Below, in pieces: positions 12,268 to 22,900 of a DNA stretch of 64,000 bases. This DNA comes from CAVWXT01 sp963759115. GTDB lineage: Bacteria; Planctomycetota; Planctomycetia; Pirellulales; Thermoguttaceae. The notes beneath the pieces are model-generated. The model had not been told where the DNA came from, did no database searches, and saw only the letters and a list, made by a program, of their open reading frames with translations. A program made the translations under genes and the position numbers. The stretch covers positions 1,704,469 to 1,768,468 of the forward strand of contig CAVWXT010000006.1 of assembly GCA_963759115.1 (NCBI GenBank). The letters are read 5' to 3'. Each line of letters starts with the position of its first letter. The first letter of the stretch is position 1.

Positions 12268-12761
12268 ATGACACCTGCCAAGAATCTCATTTGTCAGTCC
12301 ATTGAGATGGGCCATTTCGTTGCGCGGTCCTACGTCGAAGACCTCACCGACGCCGAGTTGCTGCTGCGTTCGACGCCGGGGTCGAATCACATCGCATGGC
12401 AGCTTGGCCACTTGATCGGCAGCGTGCGGGGAATGCTCCTCGGACTGGGTTGCCAGGCGCCGCGCTTCCCGAGGGCTTTGACGCCGCCTACCATCGCGAG
12501 AACCTCCGCATCGGACGACCCGGCCAAGTTCGCCACCAAGGCACAGTACCTCGCCCTGATGGACCAAATGAAAGCGGCCTCGCTGGCCGCGGTGGAAGCC
12601 ACGCCCGAGAACAAGCTCGATTCGCCGGGTCCGGAATCCATCCGCGAGTACGCCCCCCCACGATCGGCGCCGTGCTGATGCTGTTGGGCACCCACTTCTT
12701 GATGCACGCCGGTCAGTTCGTGCCGATCCGCCGCAAACTCGGCAAGCCGCCGCTGTTCTAG
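12268..12761 (+). CDS. DinB-family protein, frameshifted
   Basis: The ATG at 12268 begins MTPAKNLICQSIEMGHFVAR. NHIAWQLGHLIGS and GTHFLMHAGQFVPIRRKLGKP are the DinB/DUF664 helices carrying the metal-binding histidines. The frame slips three times (near 12452, 12505, and in a C7 run near 12655), and the correct text continues in each case (LPGAALPEGFDAAYHREN, then ASDDPAKFATKAQYLAL). The joined product would be about 164 residues. DinB proteins are four-helix metal-binding proteins, often thiol-dependent transferases. The C7 run makes a sequencing error plausible. Confidence 0.7.
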
Positions 12762-12782
12762 GCCAATTGCTGGGAGCGCGGC

Positions 12783-13190
12783 CTACGTCAGCCCGTGTGT
12801 GTTGAAGAAGGGGCCGTACTGTTTGTCCACGACTCTGATGTGGTGGCGCAGCCAACTGCTCAGGTACGTGAGCACTTCGACCGACAGTCCCAACAGGTTC
12901 TTGTCGAATTGCGTCTTGAAATCGCCGACCTTGGCCACGAAGTCGGCGTGTTCCTGCTTGTGACTCTCGGCGTCGGGATAACCGAACCGGTCAAAATACG
13001 TTTCTTCGGTTTTGAAGTGGGTTTCCGCGTAACGAAACAGGCGGTTGAGGATCGGACCTAACACCTCTTTTGCCTTCCCTTGAAGCATCGCGTCGTTCAA
13101 CTCGTTGATCATCGCGACGAGTCTCTCGTGCTGCCTGTCGATTTCAGCGACGTTGACGCTCAAGCTGTTGTCCCAGTGGATCAATGTCAT
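12783..13190 (-). CDS. Bacteriohemerythrin
   Basis: 135 residues. I chose the ATG at 13190 (MTLIHWDNSLSVNVAEIDRQ) because the domain begins there and the upstream extension is arginine-rich and non-conserved. The diiron ligands are visible in order: His in DRQHERL, His and Glu in HFKTEETYF, the pair in SHKQEHADF, and His/Asp in WLRHHIRVVDKQY. It binds O2 reversibly at a non-heme diiron site. It probably serves in oxygen storage or sensing, which fits the oxygen-labile POR nearby. Confidence 0.9.
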   Translation of the reverse strand: MTLIHWDNSLSVNVAEIDRQHERLVAMINELNDAMLQGKAKEVLGPILNRLFRYAETHFKTEETYFDRFGYPDAESHKQEHADFVAKVGDFKTQFDKNLLGLSVEVLTYLSSWLRHHIRVVDKQYGPFFNTHGLT

Positions 13191-13243
13191 CGGTTTTTTC
13201 CTCTTGGCTGCAGAACCGGCGCCTCGTGTTCCCACTATACCCG

Positions 13244-14302
13244 TTAGCGGCCGGCGGTGCGAGCCGGCTCGCTTCCCTGGAAGAGCTTCTTCTCGACCCA
13301 GCCGGCCGCGCCCAAATGCGTCTTGATACCGTCCTCGGTCAGCCAAACCTTGGCGCCGGCGTCGTCCTTCAAGTACGCATCCCAGAAGGCCGTGGAACAC
13401 TCGGCGATCAGCCGCTGAAACGTGCCGTCGCGGGCGGAGTTGCCCGTATACATCAAGTGATCGGCGCCGTAGAAGGTGACCAGGTATTGATCGGCGCCCG
13501 CGGCATGGTCGAACGGCAGGCGCCGTTGTGACGCCCGAGTGGTGGCGACTATGCTATTGTCGGCCGTACCGGTGACGTGCAAACAGGGTCGCGAAACGTC
13601 GCTATAGGCCACGTCCAGGGGGACTTGTCCAAGCGGTACGGGAGTGCTCATGGCCACCACCGCTTTCACCCGCGGCTCGGCAAAGGCGATTTGTCCCGGC
13701 AGCACCTGGCCGGCCAGGGCCATCGCCGTCTGGGCGCCGAAATCGTGTCCCGACACTCCGATGCGATCCAAGTCGAGGCGATCGCCGACGGGCGAGCCAT
13801 CCTGATGCAACCGTTCGAGCTGATCAATGACGAAGATGATGTCCAAGGGGCGGTTGCGAATGTTCTGCGGGTCATAGAACTCTCGCTGCAACTCCTTCCG
13901 CGGCCGCAGGCTCCCTTGCCTCGCATCGTTGTCGCTTCCCTTGTGCTGCACGTGGACCGCCACGTAGCCGCAGCTTGCCCAATGGCGGCCGAGATAAGCG
14001 CAGTCGTCGCGCGAGCGTCCCAGCCCGGTCGAGAACACGATCACGGGGAATCGCTCGGAACTGTTGCCGGGATAATAGATTCGTGCCGGCACGGTGCGGC
14101 CACGCTGCGAATCGAACCAGGCAAAGTCGGCCACGGAGACGGAGTAGCGTGTGGGCCAGGCATCCGGCGCGGCAGAGCCGTGCGCGGTCGAGCCACGATA
14201 CGCCCCGATGGCGTATGATTCGGCTAACGCCCGCGGGGCTTGAGTTGCCACGACGGACAGGGCCAGGAGCACGGCGACGATCAAAGCCAATCGGGATTTC
14301 AT
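13244..14302 (-). CDS. Secreted alpha/beta-hydrolase (PAF-acetylhydrolase / dienelactone-hydrolase-like)
   Basis: 352 residues from the ATG at 14302, which opens a typical signal peptide (MKSRLALIVAVLLALSVVAT, then PRALA). The nucleophile elbow is GVSGHDFGAQ (Ser followed by His-Asp-Phe-Gly), as in predicted dienelactone hydrolases and PAF-AH-like esterases. VIVFSTGLGRSRDD contributes the oxyanion region and GADHLMYTG the catalytic His. It is probably exported and hydrolyses an ester. It is separated by 365 bp from the divergent kinase gene. Confidence 0.8.
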   Translation of the reverse strand: MKSRLALIVAVLLALSVVATQAPRALAESYAIGAYRGSTAHGSAAPDAWPTRYSVSVADFAWFDSQRGRTVPARIYYPGNSSERFPVIVFSTGLGRSRDDCAYLGRHWASCGYVAVHVQHKGSDNDARQGSLRPRKELQREFYDPQNIRNRPLDIIFVIDQLERLHQDGSPVGDRLDLDRIGVSGHDFGAQTAMALAGQVLPGQIAFAEPRVKAVVAMSTPVPLGQVPLDVAYSDVSRPCLHVTGTADNSIVATTRASQRRLPFDHAAGADQYLVTFYGADHLMYTGNSARDGTFQRLIAECSTAFWDAYLKDDAGAKVWLTEDGIKTHLGAAGWVEKKLFQGSEPARTAGR

Positions 14303-14667
14303 GGCAGTGTTTACTTGGCGGGTGTGGCTGCCGGCTGGCGGCAGAGGTGTACGACCTGCAATGAATTCGGCATCTTGCCCCGGCATGAGCACGCGAAAAG
14401 TGCCCAGTCGTTACGAGCTCATCCCCACGCCGGCGGGTCGAGGGGGCGCGCCGGCAATATCGGCATAGTTTGCGCACGCCCGAAATTCCGCCACGGACCA
14501 CCACGCGCCTCTTATACCGCGTGTGCGTATTCCCATTGCGGCAGTCCCTACGCACTATTGTGGTGGCGTTTGCCTATCTTACACGCGATAGGTAGACTGA
14601 TCTTGTGGAGTCGTTCATCTGCGAACGGTACTTGATCTCTACGGCCTCTATAAACCAGAAAGCGGCG
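14303..14667. other. Divergent intergenic region
   Basis: 365 bp between the divergent hydrolase and kinase genes. No gene was found. The only candidate signal is the promoter listed at 14570-14598. Confidence 0.4.
14570..14598 (+). promoter_or_regulatory. Candidate sigma70-like promoter of the kinase gene
   Basis: TTGCCT (14570-14575) and TAGACT (14593-14598) are separated by 17 nt, about 70 bp before the likely start codon. Matches to consensus are partial, and planctomycete promoters are poorly defined. Confidence 0.3.
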
Positions 14668-15871
14668 ATGGCAGTCAGCACGGCGGACGAGTTCTTTGCA
14701 GTCGTCGAGAAGAGCGGGCTGCTGACGCCCGCCCAGTTGCGCACGCCCGCGGCACGGCCGATCGCACCGACAACGCCCAGGCGACGGCTTGGAGGCTGGT
14801 AAGCCAAGAGCTGATCTCCCGCTGGCAGGCCGCCCAGTTGCTGGCGGGTGCAGGGCCTTCCATCTCGGCAAGTACCGTCTGCTCGAACCGCTCGGCCGGG
14901 GCGGCATGGGGAGCGTGTTTCTGGGCCGGCACGTGACGATGAACCGCCGCGTCGCGTTGAAGGTCCTCTCCCGCCAGGCCGCCTACGATCCCAAGTCGAT
15001 GGAGCGGCTGCTGGCCGAAGCCCGCGCCGTCGCCTCCCTCGATCACCCGAACATTGTTCAGGCGTATAGCGTCGACAACGACGGCGATCACTACTACTTC
15101 GTAATGGAATACGTCGAAGGCATCGACCTCGAGCGGTTGGTGCAGACCGAAGGGCCACTGGAGGATCATCGCGCGTTGGATTACATCCGTCAGGCCGCCG
15201 ATGGCTTGGACCATGCCCACCAGAGGAACCTGGTGCACGGCGACGTCAAGCCGTCGAATCTGCTGGTCAACCTGCACGGGGTGATCAAGATTTTGGACTT
15301 GGGCCTGGCCCGTTTCACCGGCGACGATGAACTGGGAGCCGGCGGCTCCGACCAGGCGATCTTGGGTTCCGTCGATTACCTCGCCCCGGAGCAGGCGATC
15401 GAGAGTCCCGACCGAGACCATCGTGTCGACATCTATTCGTTGGGATGCACGCTCTACTTCCTGCTGACCGGTCATCCGCCGTTTCCCCAGGGGTCGTTGC
15501 CGGAGCGAATCCTCAAGCACCAGACCGAGGAGCCGCCGGACCTGCGTGCCGAGCAGCCGGGGGTCCCTGCCAAATTAGCCGCCGTCTGCCGGAAGATGAT
15601 GGCGAAGACGCCGGAAGACCGCTATGCTTCGGCGGCCGAGGTGAGCCAAGTGCTGGGCGAGCTTGAGGCGACGTTGCCGGCGCGCCCGCGTGCCGTCGCG
15701 GTTCCGATGGTGAAGCTCCTCGATGAGTTGGCGGCAGACGAGGCTCGCGTGCCCAGGGCCGCGGCAAAGCCGAGGTCCACGTTGCGGCGCCACATTGGCC
15801 TGATCGTGCTCGTCCTGCTCATGTTGGTCGAACTTCTGGCGTTCCTGATCGTCTGGCGTTCCTCATCGTAA
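14668..15871 (+). CDS. Serine/threonine protein kinase (PknB-type), frameshifted N-terminus
   Basis: About 400 residues once two frame slips near 14745 and 14850 are bridged. The N-terminus MAVSTADEFFAVVEKSGLLT and the later WRLVSQELISRWQAAQLLAG are a typical planctomycete kinase leader. The kinase domain has GRGGMGSVFLG (P-loop), VALKVL (ATP-binding Lys), HGDVKPSN (catalytic loop; HGD replaces HRD) and DLGLAR (DLG replaces DFG). The C-terminus has one membrane helix (IGLIVLVLLMLVELLAFLIV) with almost no exposed tail, so the kinase faces the cytoplasm. HGD/DLG variants are common in Pkn2-type active kinases. Confidence 0.85.
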
Positions 15872-15981
15872 CGTTGGGGCGGGGAGAGACGCCGTGAAAA
15901 GAAACAGGGCCGGCCCACCACCAACGGTTTCCGTTTCCGCAGCGAAACCTCGACGCGTTGCCGGAGGGGAGGCGACGGCCT

Positions 15982-17457
15982 TCACTTCAGATGGAGCCGA
16001 CGGATCGAGGCCAGGGTGCGCAGGGCCGGTTTCGCGTGGCGACGGACGTCGAACAGGCCGCCGTGCGGAAAGTCGTGCGGCGCGCTGTCGCGGAGTTGGT
16101 TCCACAGAACGCCCCGCACCATCAGCTTGGCCAGCGAAAGCGGTACGCACCGGGCGACCCAAGCTTGCTGGGCCGCCGGGGTCCAACTGCCCGACAACAC
16201 GGCCGCCGGATGATGTGCCAGGGGGTCCTCGTGATCGGCGCTGGGCGCCGACAGCGACAGCCACAGCGGCAGCCCGAACGAGCTCCACGCATCCAGGAGG
16301 CGGTTGAACTCCAAGGAATGGCGCAGCAGCGTTCCGCCGGGAGAATAACCGACGTTCATCTCCATCATCAGGCCCGATAAACCCGAGCCGGCTCGCATCA
16401 AAGCGTCGGCAAAGTGCAGCGGAGGGAAGTCCGACTCCTGCTGCCGCATGTACTCCGCCCAGGGTTGATCGAATGATACCAGCACCGGCGTGTCGGGGTC
16501 GAGCGATCGGACGAGCTCGACGATGTGGGCAACGAGTCGCAGGCGTTCCTGTTCGGAGAGCGACAGCACTTCGGCCGTGTTGACGCGGCCGGCGCAGATC
16601 CAATAATCGACGCTGCCGCGATACCGCTCGACGGCCCCGCGAACAAACGCCAACACCGAGTCCAGCAGATTGTCAAAATCGTCCTCGAAAAGATAGAGCC
16701 AGTCGGGCAAGGCCTGCGGATCCAGCATCAGCAGAGGTCCGGCCAGGACCTTCAGCCCGTGTGCGCGGCACCATTTGATCTGCTTGTCGCTGACGCTCCA
16801 GGAAGAGCTGCCCTCGGTGGTTTCGACGTCGCGCCAGCAGATCGGCGTCTCCGCGGCGTTGAAGGTGAGGAGGAACTTTCGGGCGACGTGGTTGTCCAAC
16901 AGCGTGGCGCCGAGATTCGCGCCCAGGAAACTGGCCAATTTGCCCTCGTTGCGGCGACGGATCGCCAGCACCTGTTCGGTGTACGCGGCGGCCAGCAACT
17001 CGCCGGCATCCAACGCCGAACGCAGGGCGGACTCGGCGCAAGCGGCCGACGCCGGCGGGTCGTCCTGCACGACCGCCGCTCTGGAAAACTGCTTCACCGC
17101 CTCCAGAATCTTCGCGGAGACGGCTTCAGGAACGGACAGCCCGAGCGACTGCCACTCGAAGAGCTGGTCGCGGGCCTCAACGACCGAGCCGCGGGCGATT
17201 TCCAGGGGCAACAGATACGGCTCGGCCCGTTCCATCAAGCTGCCGGAGGAAAGCGTCAGCCGTCGAAACCCTTCTACGGACCAAGGGACATGGAGGTTGG
17301 CTGAATCCGATACCGACCGCTGGAGAATCAGTTCTCCTCCCTCAACGCTGATTCGGACAGGCCATGATACCCGGTCGATTCCGGACAAATACGCCTGCCG
17401 GACCATCTCGTCGGTGATGCGTTCCGTCGGAAAGACACGAAATCGCATCAAACCCAT
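15982..17457 (-). CDS. Glycoside hydrolase family 10-like TIM-barrel protein
   Basis: 491 residues from the ATG at 17457, with no signal peptide. The N-terminal 150 residues form a jelly-roll-like segment, and the C-terminal part reads like planctomycete proteins annotated as endo-1,4-beta-xylanase. Strands include KFLLTFNAAETPICWRDVE and LKVLAGPLLMLDP, with SVDYWICAGRVNTAEVLSLS at the position where GH10 enzymes carry W-x-x-x-N-E. The acid/base Glu of WDVxNE appears replaced here (ICAGRVNT), so catalysis is uncertain. It could be a carbohydrate-binding or degenerate homologue. Confidence 0.55.
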   Translation of the reverse strand: MGLMRFRVFPTERITDEMVRQAYLSGIDRVSWPVRISVEGGELILQRSVSDSANLHVPWSVEGFRRLTLSSGSLMERAEPYLLPLEIARGSVVEARDQLFEWQSLGLSVPEAVSAKILEAVKQFSRAAVVQDDPPASAACAESALRSALDAGELLAAAYTEQVLAIRRRNEGKLASFLGANLGATLLDNHVARKFLLTFNAAETPICWRDVETTEGSSSWSVSDKQIKWCRAHGLKVLAGPLLMLDPQALPDWLYLFEDDFDNLLDSVLAFVRGAVERYRGSVDYWICAGRVNTAEVLSLSEQERLRLVAHIVELVRSLDPDTPVLVSFDQPWAEYMRQQESDFPPLHFADALMRAGSGLSGLMMEMNVGYSPGGTLLRHSLEFNRLLDAWSSFGLPLWLSLSAPSADHEDPLAHHPAAVLSGSWTPAAQQAWVARCVPLSLAKLMVRGVLWNQLRDSAPHDFPHGGLFDVRRHAKPALRTLASIRRLHLK

Positions 17458-17678
17458 CGGGTCGGTATCCTAAGCAAGAAAAGCAGGGAAGCCAGCCGCC
17501 AGTTTACCCCATACGGGCAAGGGGGGGCAAGTCGAGGGATCAGGCAACAGCTCCGCAACGGTGCCCATCTAAAGGGTGGGACGGACTTGTCTGTCTGGGC
17601 CACCCTTGCTTGTCCGCGCGATTGGTGGTAACATGAGCTTGTGTTGGGTCGCTATTCTCGGATGGGAGGGGACTTGCC

Positions 17679-18173
17679 ATGAAGATGCTGGGACTGTTGG
17701 CGACGGCGATGGCCGCCCTGGTATTCGTGTTCACATTAGGCACGGTTAGCAGCGGGGCCTCGGCCAGGCCCGGCGGCGGAACGAAGGCGGCGAAAGCGGA
17801 AGCTTTTTGCGTCGTGCAGATTGGCAAAGATGCGACCGATACCAGCGATATCAGGGCCGTCGCGAAGTCGCAATTGAAAACCCTGGAAAAGACCATCAAA
17901 GACGAGGACACCCAGAATAAAAAGGCTTACGACGACGCCAAGAAGAACGCCAGCAAGAGCAAGAGCAAAAGCAAGAGCAAGGCCGACTCGGGCGACCCGG
18001 ACGCGCCGCCCGCCAACGTGGGCCAGCATACCGTCGATTTGAGCCAACCGCCGCCGGTCAAACGCAAGTTTATCCTCCTCAAGGAGTGCAAGTCCAAGGA
18101 GGATGCCGATGAGTTGGTGGAGAAGTACCGGCGCGATGGAGTGCCAGATAAGAAGAAATCGGCCGCCTCGTAA
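17679..18173 (+). CDS. Secreted lysine-rich protein of unknown function
   Basis: 164 residues. A clear signal peptide (MKMLGLLATAMAALVFVFTL, ending GASA) follows a GGAGGGG ribosome-binding site. The mature part has a short domain starting AFCVVQIGKDATDTSDIRAV, a highly charged low-complexity Lys/Ser stretch (KSKSKSKSK), and a C-terminal KFILLKECKSKEDADELVEK. The two halves each carry one Cys and a beta-strand-like segment, so a split single domain with a flexible insert is plausible. No family is recognised. Confidence 0.6.
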   Translation: MKMLGLLATAMAALVFVFTLGTVSSGASARPGGGTKAAKAEAFCVVQIGKDATDTSDIRAVAKSQLKTLEKTIKDEDTQNKKAYDDAKKNASKSKSKSKSKADSGDPDAPPANVGQHTVDLSQPPPVKRKFILLKECKSKEDADELVEKYRRDGVPDKKKSAAS

Positions 18174-18220
18174 GCAGGCGCCGAGGAGTGTGTTCGTTCG
18201 TTTCGTGAGGAGTGGATGCG

Positions 18221-18436
18221 ATGCCGCAAGGTACCATTAAGAAACTCGTCTCGGACCGTGGCTTCGGGTTCATCTCGGCGGCCACCGGAGACATCTTCTT
18301 CCATCACACGGTGGTGGCCGACAACAAGTTCGATGAACTCAAGGAAGGCCAGGCCGTCACCTATGAGATCGCCACCGGCCCCGATGCCCGCGGGCGGGAT
18401 AAAGGGCCACGAGCGGTCTCCGTCGCTCCGGCCTGA
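18221..18436 (+). CDS. Cold-shock domain protein
   Basis: 71 residues from the ATG at 18221; AGGAG at 18208-18212 favours it over the GTG at 18212. The motif GTIKKLVSDRGFGFISA carries RNP1 (KxGxGFI-like) and DIFFHHTVV carries RNP2, then GQAVTYEIATGPDARGRDKG completes the five-stranded OB fold. CspA-family proteins bind single-stranded RNA and act as RNA chaperones. It lies 47 bp after the Lys-rich secreted protein on the same strand. Confidence 0.92.
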   Translation: MPQGTIKKLVSDRGFGFISAATGDIFFHHTVVADNKFDELKEGQAVTYEIATGPDARGRDKGPRAVSVAPA

Positions 18437-18844
18437 TCTTTCCCCGGCGGGCGTCGAGCCACAACACCCATCGTCCCCGCGGGGACTATGTAGCGTTGCA
18501 TCTGCGCGCTCTGCGGCATCTCGCATTGTGTGAGCCAAATCAGGCTGCCTGGGGGTGTGCCGTGCCTTGGTTCTTCGTGACCACCCGTGCATGCGAGGCG
18601 CTCTGTTTCACCGTAGAGTGGATTTGATCCCGCTCGAACGGAATCGACTCCGTTCTACGAGGTTGCTCTCAGGCTGTCACTCGCACCCGCAAGTCTTCTC
18701 TAGCTTACCCAGCCAGAACCCTCCAAAAACTTCCCGCAGGCCAACCCTCTGCTTTGGCCGATGAAGTGGATGGAAGCCCGTGCGCACCGGTGCGCGGCGA
18801 ACGCCCATGCGCGGCCGGAGTGCCATCCTTTCCAGGGGGGGAAC
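18437..18844. other. Intergenic, contains dispersed repeat
   Basis: 408 bp with no gene. It contains one copy of the GTAGAGTGGATT repeat family (18612-18659) and a leader with a G6 run just before the next ATG. Confidence 0.5.
18612..18659. repeat. Dispersed double-palindrome repeat, copy 1
   Basis: cgtagagtggatttgatccc followed by gaacggaatcgactccgttc: two adjacent dyads (ggat..atcc and gaacggaat..ttccgttc-like). Related copies are at 32375-32422 and, truncated, at 42407-42440. Confidence 0.75.
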
Positions 18845-19915
18845 ATGTCAAGACTGTCCGTTTCATTTGCGTGCAGTGTCTTCCTCGCAGTGGGCTGGAT
18901 TACGGGCGCGGTGGGCCGGGCCGAGGCAATCTCCGAAGTCTCTGCGAATCGAGTGATTGCTCTGGCCACGCCCAACTCTCAAGAAAAGACCCCCGTGATC
19001 TCAAGCGTAGCCCTCGATCCGACCGGAAAACTGTTGGCGGCCGTCGGCGACGATCACCTGGTGAGGGTGTTTGATGCCCAGAGCGGCCAACTGGTGCATC
19101 GTTGGCGGTCGCACACCGACTGGGTCAAGGCCACCGCGTTTCGGCCCGATGGCCGGATCTTGGCTACCGCGGGGGCCGATCGTCAGATCCGCCTTTGGGA
19201 TGCGACCGAGGGATCTCGGTCGTTCGAGCTGACCGGGGCAAATCAAGTGGTTTACACCCTCGTCTACAGTCCCGATGGGCGAATGTTGGCGGCGGCGGGA
19301 TTCGACGACAAGATCAGCGTGTTCGACGCCAAGTCGGGCCGGCTGCTTCGCGAACTGGCCGCCCCCGGCAGCGACATCCGCGCGATCAGCTTCTCGCCCG
19401 ATGGTGCTCGGATGGCGGCCGCAGGGCGGGCCGGACTCGTTCGCATTTGGGAAGCCCCGAGCGGTCGGCCGATTGCCGACGTGCAAGTCTCCTCGCGGCG
19501 CATTTGCGCGTTGGCCTATTCGCCCGACGGAAGACTCTTGGCGGCGGCCGGTCAGCAACGCATCATCCGACTGTTGGATGCGTCATCGAGCAAGCCGCTG
19601 GCCGATCTGCCCGAACGGCCCGGCGAGGTGTTGGCGCTGTGCTTCTGCGGGCCCGACACGCTGGCCTCCGCTGGCAGCGGCAACGTGATCCACGTCTGGG
19701 ACGTGGCTGCGCGCCAGGAGCGATCCCGCTTGCTGGGTCATACCGGTTCGGTCACGACGCTGGCCTTCGACGGTCGTGCCGCAACGCTGATTTCCGGCAG
19801 CTACGATACCACAGTTCGTCTGTGGGAACTCAAATCTCAGAATGAAGAGAAGGTCACGCGGACTCAAGACAAAGAGAAGATATCGCAGCGGGTCGCTCCG
19901 CCGCGGACCGAGTAG
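18845..19915 (+). CDS. Secreted WD40-repeat protein
   Basis: 356 residues from the ATG at 18845 (G-rich Shine-Dalgarno upstream), which starts a signal peptide (MSRLSVSFACSVFLAVGWIT, ending GRAEA). About seven WD40 blades follow, each with the planctomycete pattern 'SPDGR.LAAAG....I.LWDA' (for example FRPDGRILATAGADRQIRLW and YSPDGRLLAAAGQQRIIRLL, ending SGSYDTTVRLWELKSQ). It should form a single beta-propeller outside the cytoplasmic membrane, a protein-interaction platform. The next gene, a giant surface protein, begins 28 bp after the stop, so the two may be co-expressed. Confidence 0.85.
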   Translation: MSRLSVSFACSVFLAVGWITGAVGRAEAISEVSANRVIALATPNSQEKTPVISSVALDPTGKLLAAVGDDHLVRVFDAQSGQLVHRWRSHTDWVKATAFRPDGRILATAGADRQIRLWDATEGSRSFELTGANQVVYTLVYSPDGRMLAAAGFDDKISVFDAKSGRLLRELAAPGSDIRAISFSPDGARMAAAGRAGLVRIWEAPSGRPIADVQVSSRRICALAYSPDGRLLAAAGQQRIIRLLDASSSKPLADLPERPGEVLALCFCGPDTLASAGSGNVIHVWDVAARQERSRLLGHTGSVTTLAFDGRAATLISGSYDTTVRLWELKSQNEEKVTRTQDKEKISQRVAPPRTE

Positions 19916-19943
19916 CCACAACGAAATCAACACGGAGGTTGAC

Positions 19944-22900
19944 GTGGGCCTGCTACGAAAATCACACGCGAAGCATCCTCTCCCTCGGCCGCACCACAAG
20001 GCGTCGCACGCCGCCGGCTCCCGGTCGCGCCTCTGCCGCTTCGAACAGATGGAACCGCGGCAACTCCTGTCGGCCACGGCGCCGGCGCTGAATGTCGGGG
20101 CCACGTACTACCAGCCGCACGACGGCAATGATTCGGTCGGCAGTCTGCTCTATATCAGTTGGAACGGCGGGGAACAGTCCACGCGGCTGACGGACCTCTA
20201 TATCGACACCCACAAAGTTGCTGCCGGAGACCCGCAGTTCACGGTCACAAGTCCGGTGCCTGGCGACGTGTTCTTCCACACTGCCCCAAGCAGCGTGGGC
20301 GGCACGATGGACGGCGTTCCCCCGCAGGTGGTCGAGTGGTCGGGAACCGTCCAGCCCGTCGTTACGGTCAGCAACGATTCCACGCTGATGCACATCCAGT
20401 TCGTGGGCCAGGATTTCCAGTCCAGCGGCCGCCTGGTGCTGAAAGTCAACTTCGACATCATGGAATCCTGGTCCGGCGGCGACGCCAAGCGGGTCGTCGA
20501 AGGCGCCGACTTCGATGGCACGTCGTTCGAGGCCGTCTTCGCCGCGCCCCATTATCAGACCGCTACGGTGGATGGCTTCTTCCGCAACGTCTACGCCAAT
20601 CCGGCCACCACCTACGGCCTGAATCTGCCGGACGACAACTACGACAATTCGTCGGCGATTTTCACTACGAACATGCCGCCTGCGGCGCCGCCTGAGCCGG
20701 TATTCACCGCCGGCATTCTGGCGTCGGTCCAGCAGAATCCGCTGCCGATCACCCTCTCCGGCACGGTTTTCGAGGACTTGAACACCGACAATCACCAGGA
20801 AACCGGTGAGCCGGGCATTGGCAGCGTCGCGCTGACGTTGTACGCGTTGGACGACAATGGCGATTACGTCGCCACCGGCAAGACCGCCACGACCGACGCC
20901 AACGGCGACTACCAGTTCACTGGCCTCCTGCCCGGTACCTACCGCGTCGTCGAGACTCAGCCGGTCGGCTACTCGAGCGTCGGCGCCACGGCCGGCACGG
21001 TGGGCGGCGCGACCCGCGGCGTAGTGACCACGGTCGACGAGCTCAGCAGCATCAACCTCGACGGCGGCGACAACAGCGTCCACAACAACTTTGCCGAAGT
21101 CCGGCTGGCCGAGATCAGCGGCTATGTCTACGTCGACGCCAACAACAACGGCGTGTACGACGCAAACGAAGTGCCCATTGCGGGCGTGCAACTCACGTTG
21201 TTGGATGCCAACGGCAACCCCACCGGCTTGACGGCCACCACCGATCAATCGGGTTTCTATCGCTTCGAGAATCTCACGCCCGGCACGTACTGCGTGGCCG
21301 AGGCGCAGCCGGCCGGATACTACGACGGGCTCGACACGCCCGGCACGGCCGGCGGCGTGGCCCAGAACCCCGGTGATGAGATCGACGCGATCCCGCTGGC
21401 CAGCGGCGTGAACGCCAAGGATTACAACTTTGGCGAGCTCCTGCCCGCCAGTATCAGCGGCCGGGTCTACGCCGATCTGAACAACAACAGCAGCCTCGAT
21501 TCGGGCGAGCCGCTGCTGGCCGACGTGACGATCTACCTGGTCGACGGCGCCGGCAACCAGATCGCTTCGACCACCACCGACGCCGATGGCAAATACGCAT
21601 TTGTGGACCTGAAGCCGGGCGTCTACGGCGTCCAAGAGATCCAACCGGCGAACTACCTCGAGGGCGGCGACGTCGTGGGCTCGGCCGGCGGCGCATTGGA
21701 TGGCCCCGACCGCATCCTCAACGCCCAGTTGGACTCGGGAGTCAACGGCGTCAACTACGATTTCTGGGAGGAAGTGCCTGCCAAGATTTCCGGCTACGTG
21801 TTCCAGGACGGACCGGCGATCGTGGTCAAGGAGGGCGATCCGGCGCCGAATATCCCGGCGCTTCGCAATGGTCAGCTCACGCCCGACGACAAACGGCTCC
21901 CCGGCGTCGTGTTGCAACTCTGCGACGGCAGCGGCGTGCCGCTGCTGGATTCCCAGGGCCGCCAGATCACCACCGTGACCGACGCCAACGGCTATTACGA
22001 GTTCGACATGCTCTACTCGGGCGTGTATTCGATCAGGGAGATCGCGCCCAGCCAATATCTGCCCGGCGTCGATACCGTCGGCAGCAAGGGCGGGCTGGTG
22101 GTCAACCGCTACGCAACCATCGATCCCAGCGTGCTGAGCACCTTGGCGGTCGATACCGGCGGCAATGCCATCGTGCGGATCCCGATCAATCCGGGCGACG
22201 TGGCCGTGCAGTACAACTTCAGCAACGTCTTGGTCGAAACACAGCCTGTGCCGCCGCCAACCCCGCCGCCCCCGTCGCCGCCCCCGTCGCCGGAGCCGCC
22301 GTTGCCTTCGCCGATCGCGCTTCCCTTCGTTGAATACCAGCCCGTGGGACAGCCGTACTATCTGCCGCCGGACGTCGTGATACGGCCGCTGTTTGGCGGC
22401 GGCGGCGAGCCGGGCGGATGCAGTTGGCACCTGAGCGTGATCGATGCCGGCAACCCGCGCGGCGAGGCCTCCGGCACTGAAGTCGCCCAGTACCCGCAGG
22501 ATTCGTATTTCGATCCGGTCTCCTGGACCGGCGCCGACCTGGGCCAGTCGCAATGGATCCTGGCGAATCAGGAGGGCGTGCCGATCAAGACGATCCGCTT
22601 TGGCATACCCGGCGCGACGCCCGTGACCGGCGATTGGGACGGCAGCGGCACGACGAAGGTCGGCGTGTTCCTCGACGGCCTGTGGTTCCTCGATCTCAAC
22701 GGCAACGGCATTTGGGACCGGGCCGACCTGTGGATCAAGCTGGGCAAGAAGGGCGATCAACCCGTCACCGGCGACTGGAACGGCGACGGCAAGACCGACA
22801 TCGGCATCTTCGGTCCGGCGTGGGTGGGCGACTCCAAAGCGGTGGCGGCCGATCCGGGTCTGCCCGATTCGCAGAATCCGCCCAAGGTCCGTCCGAAGAA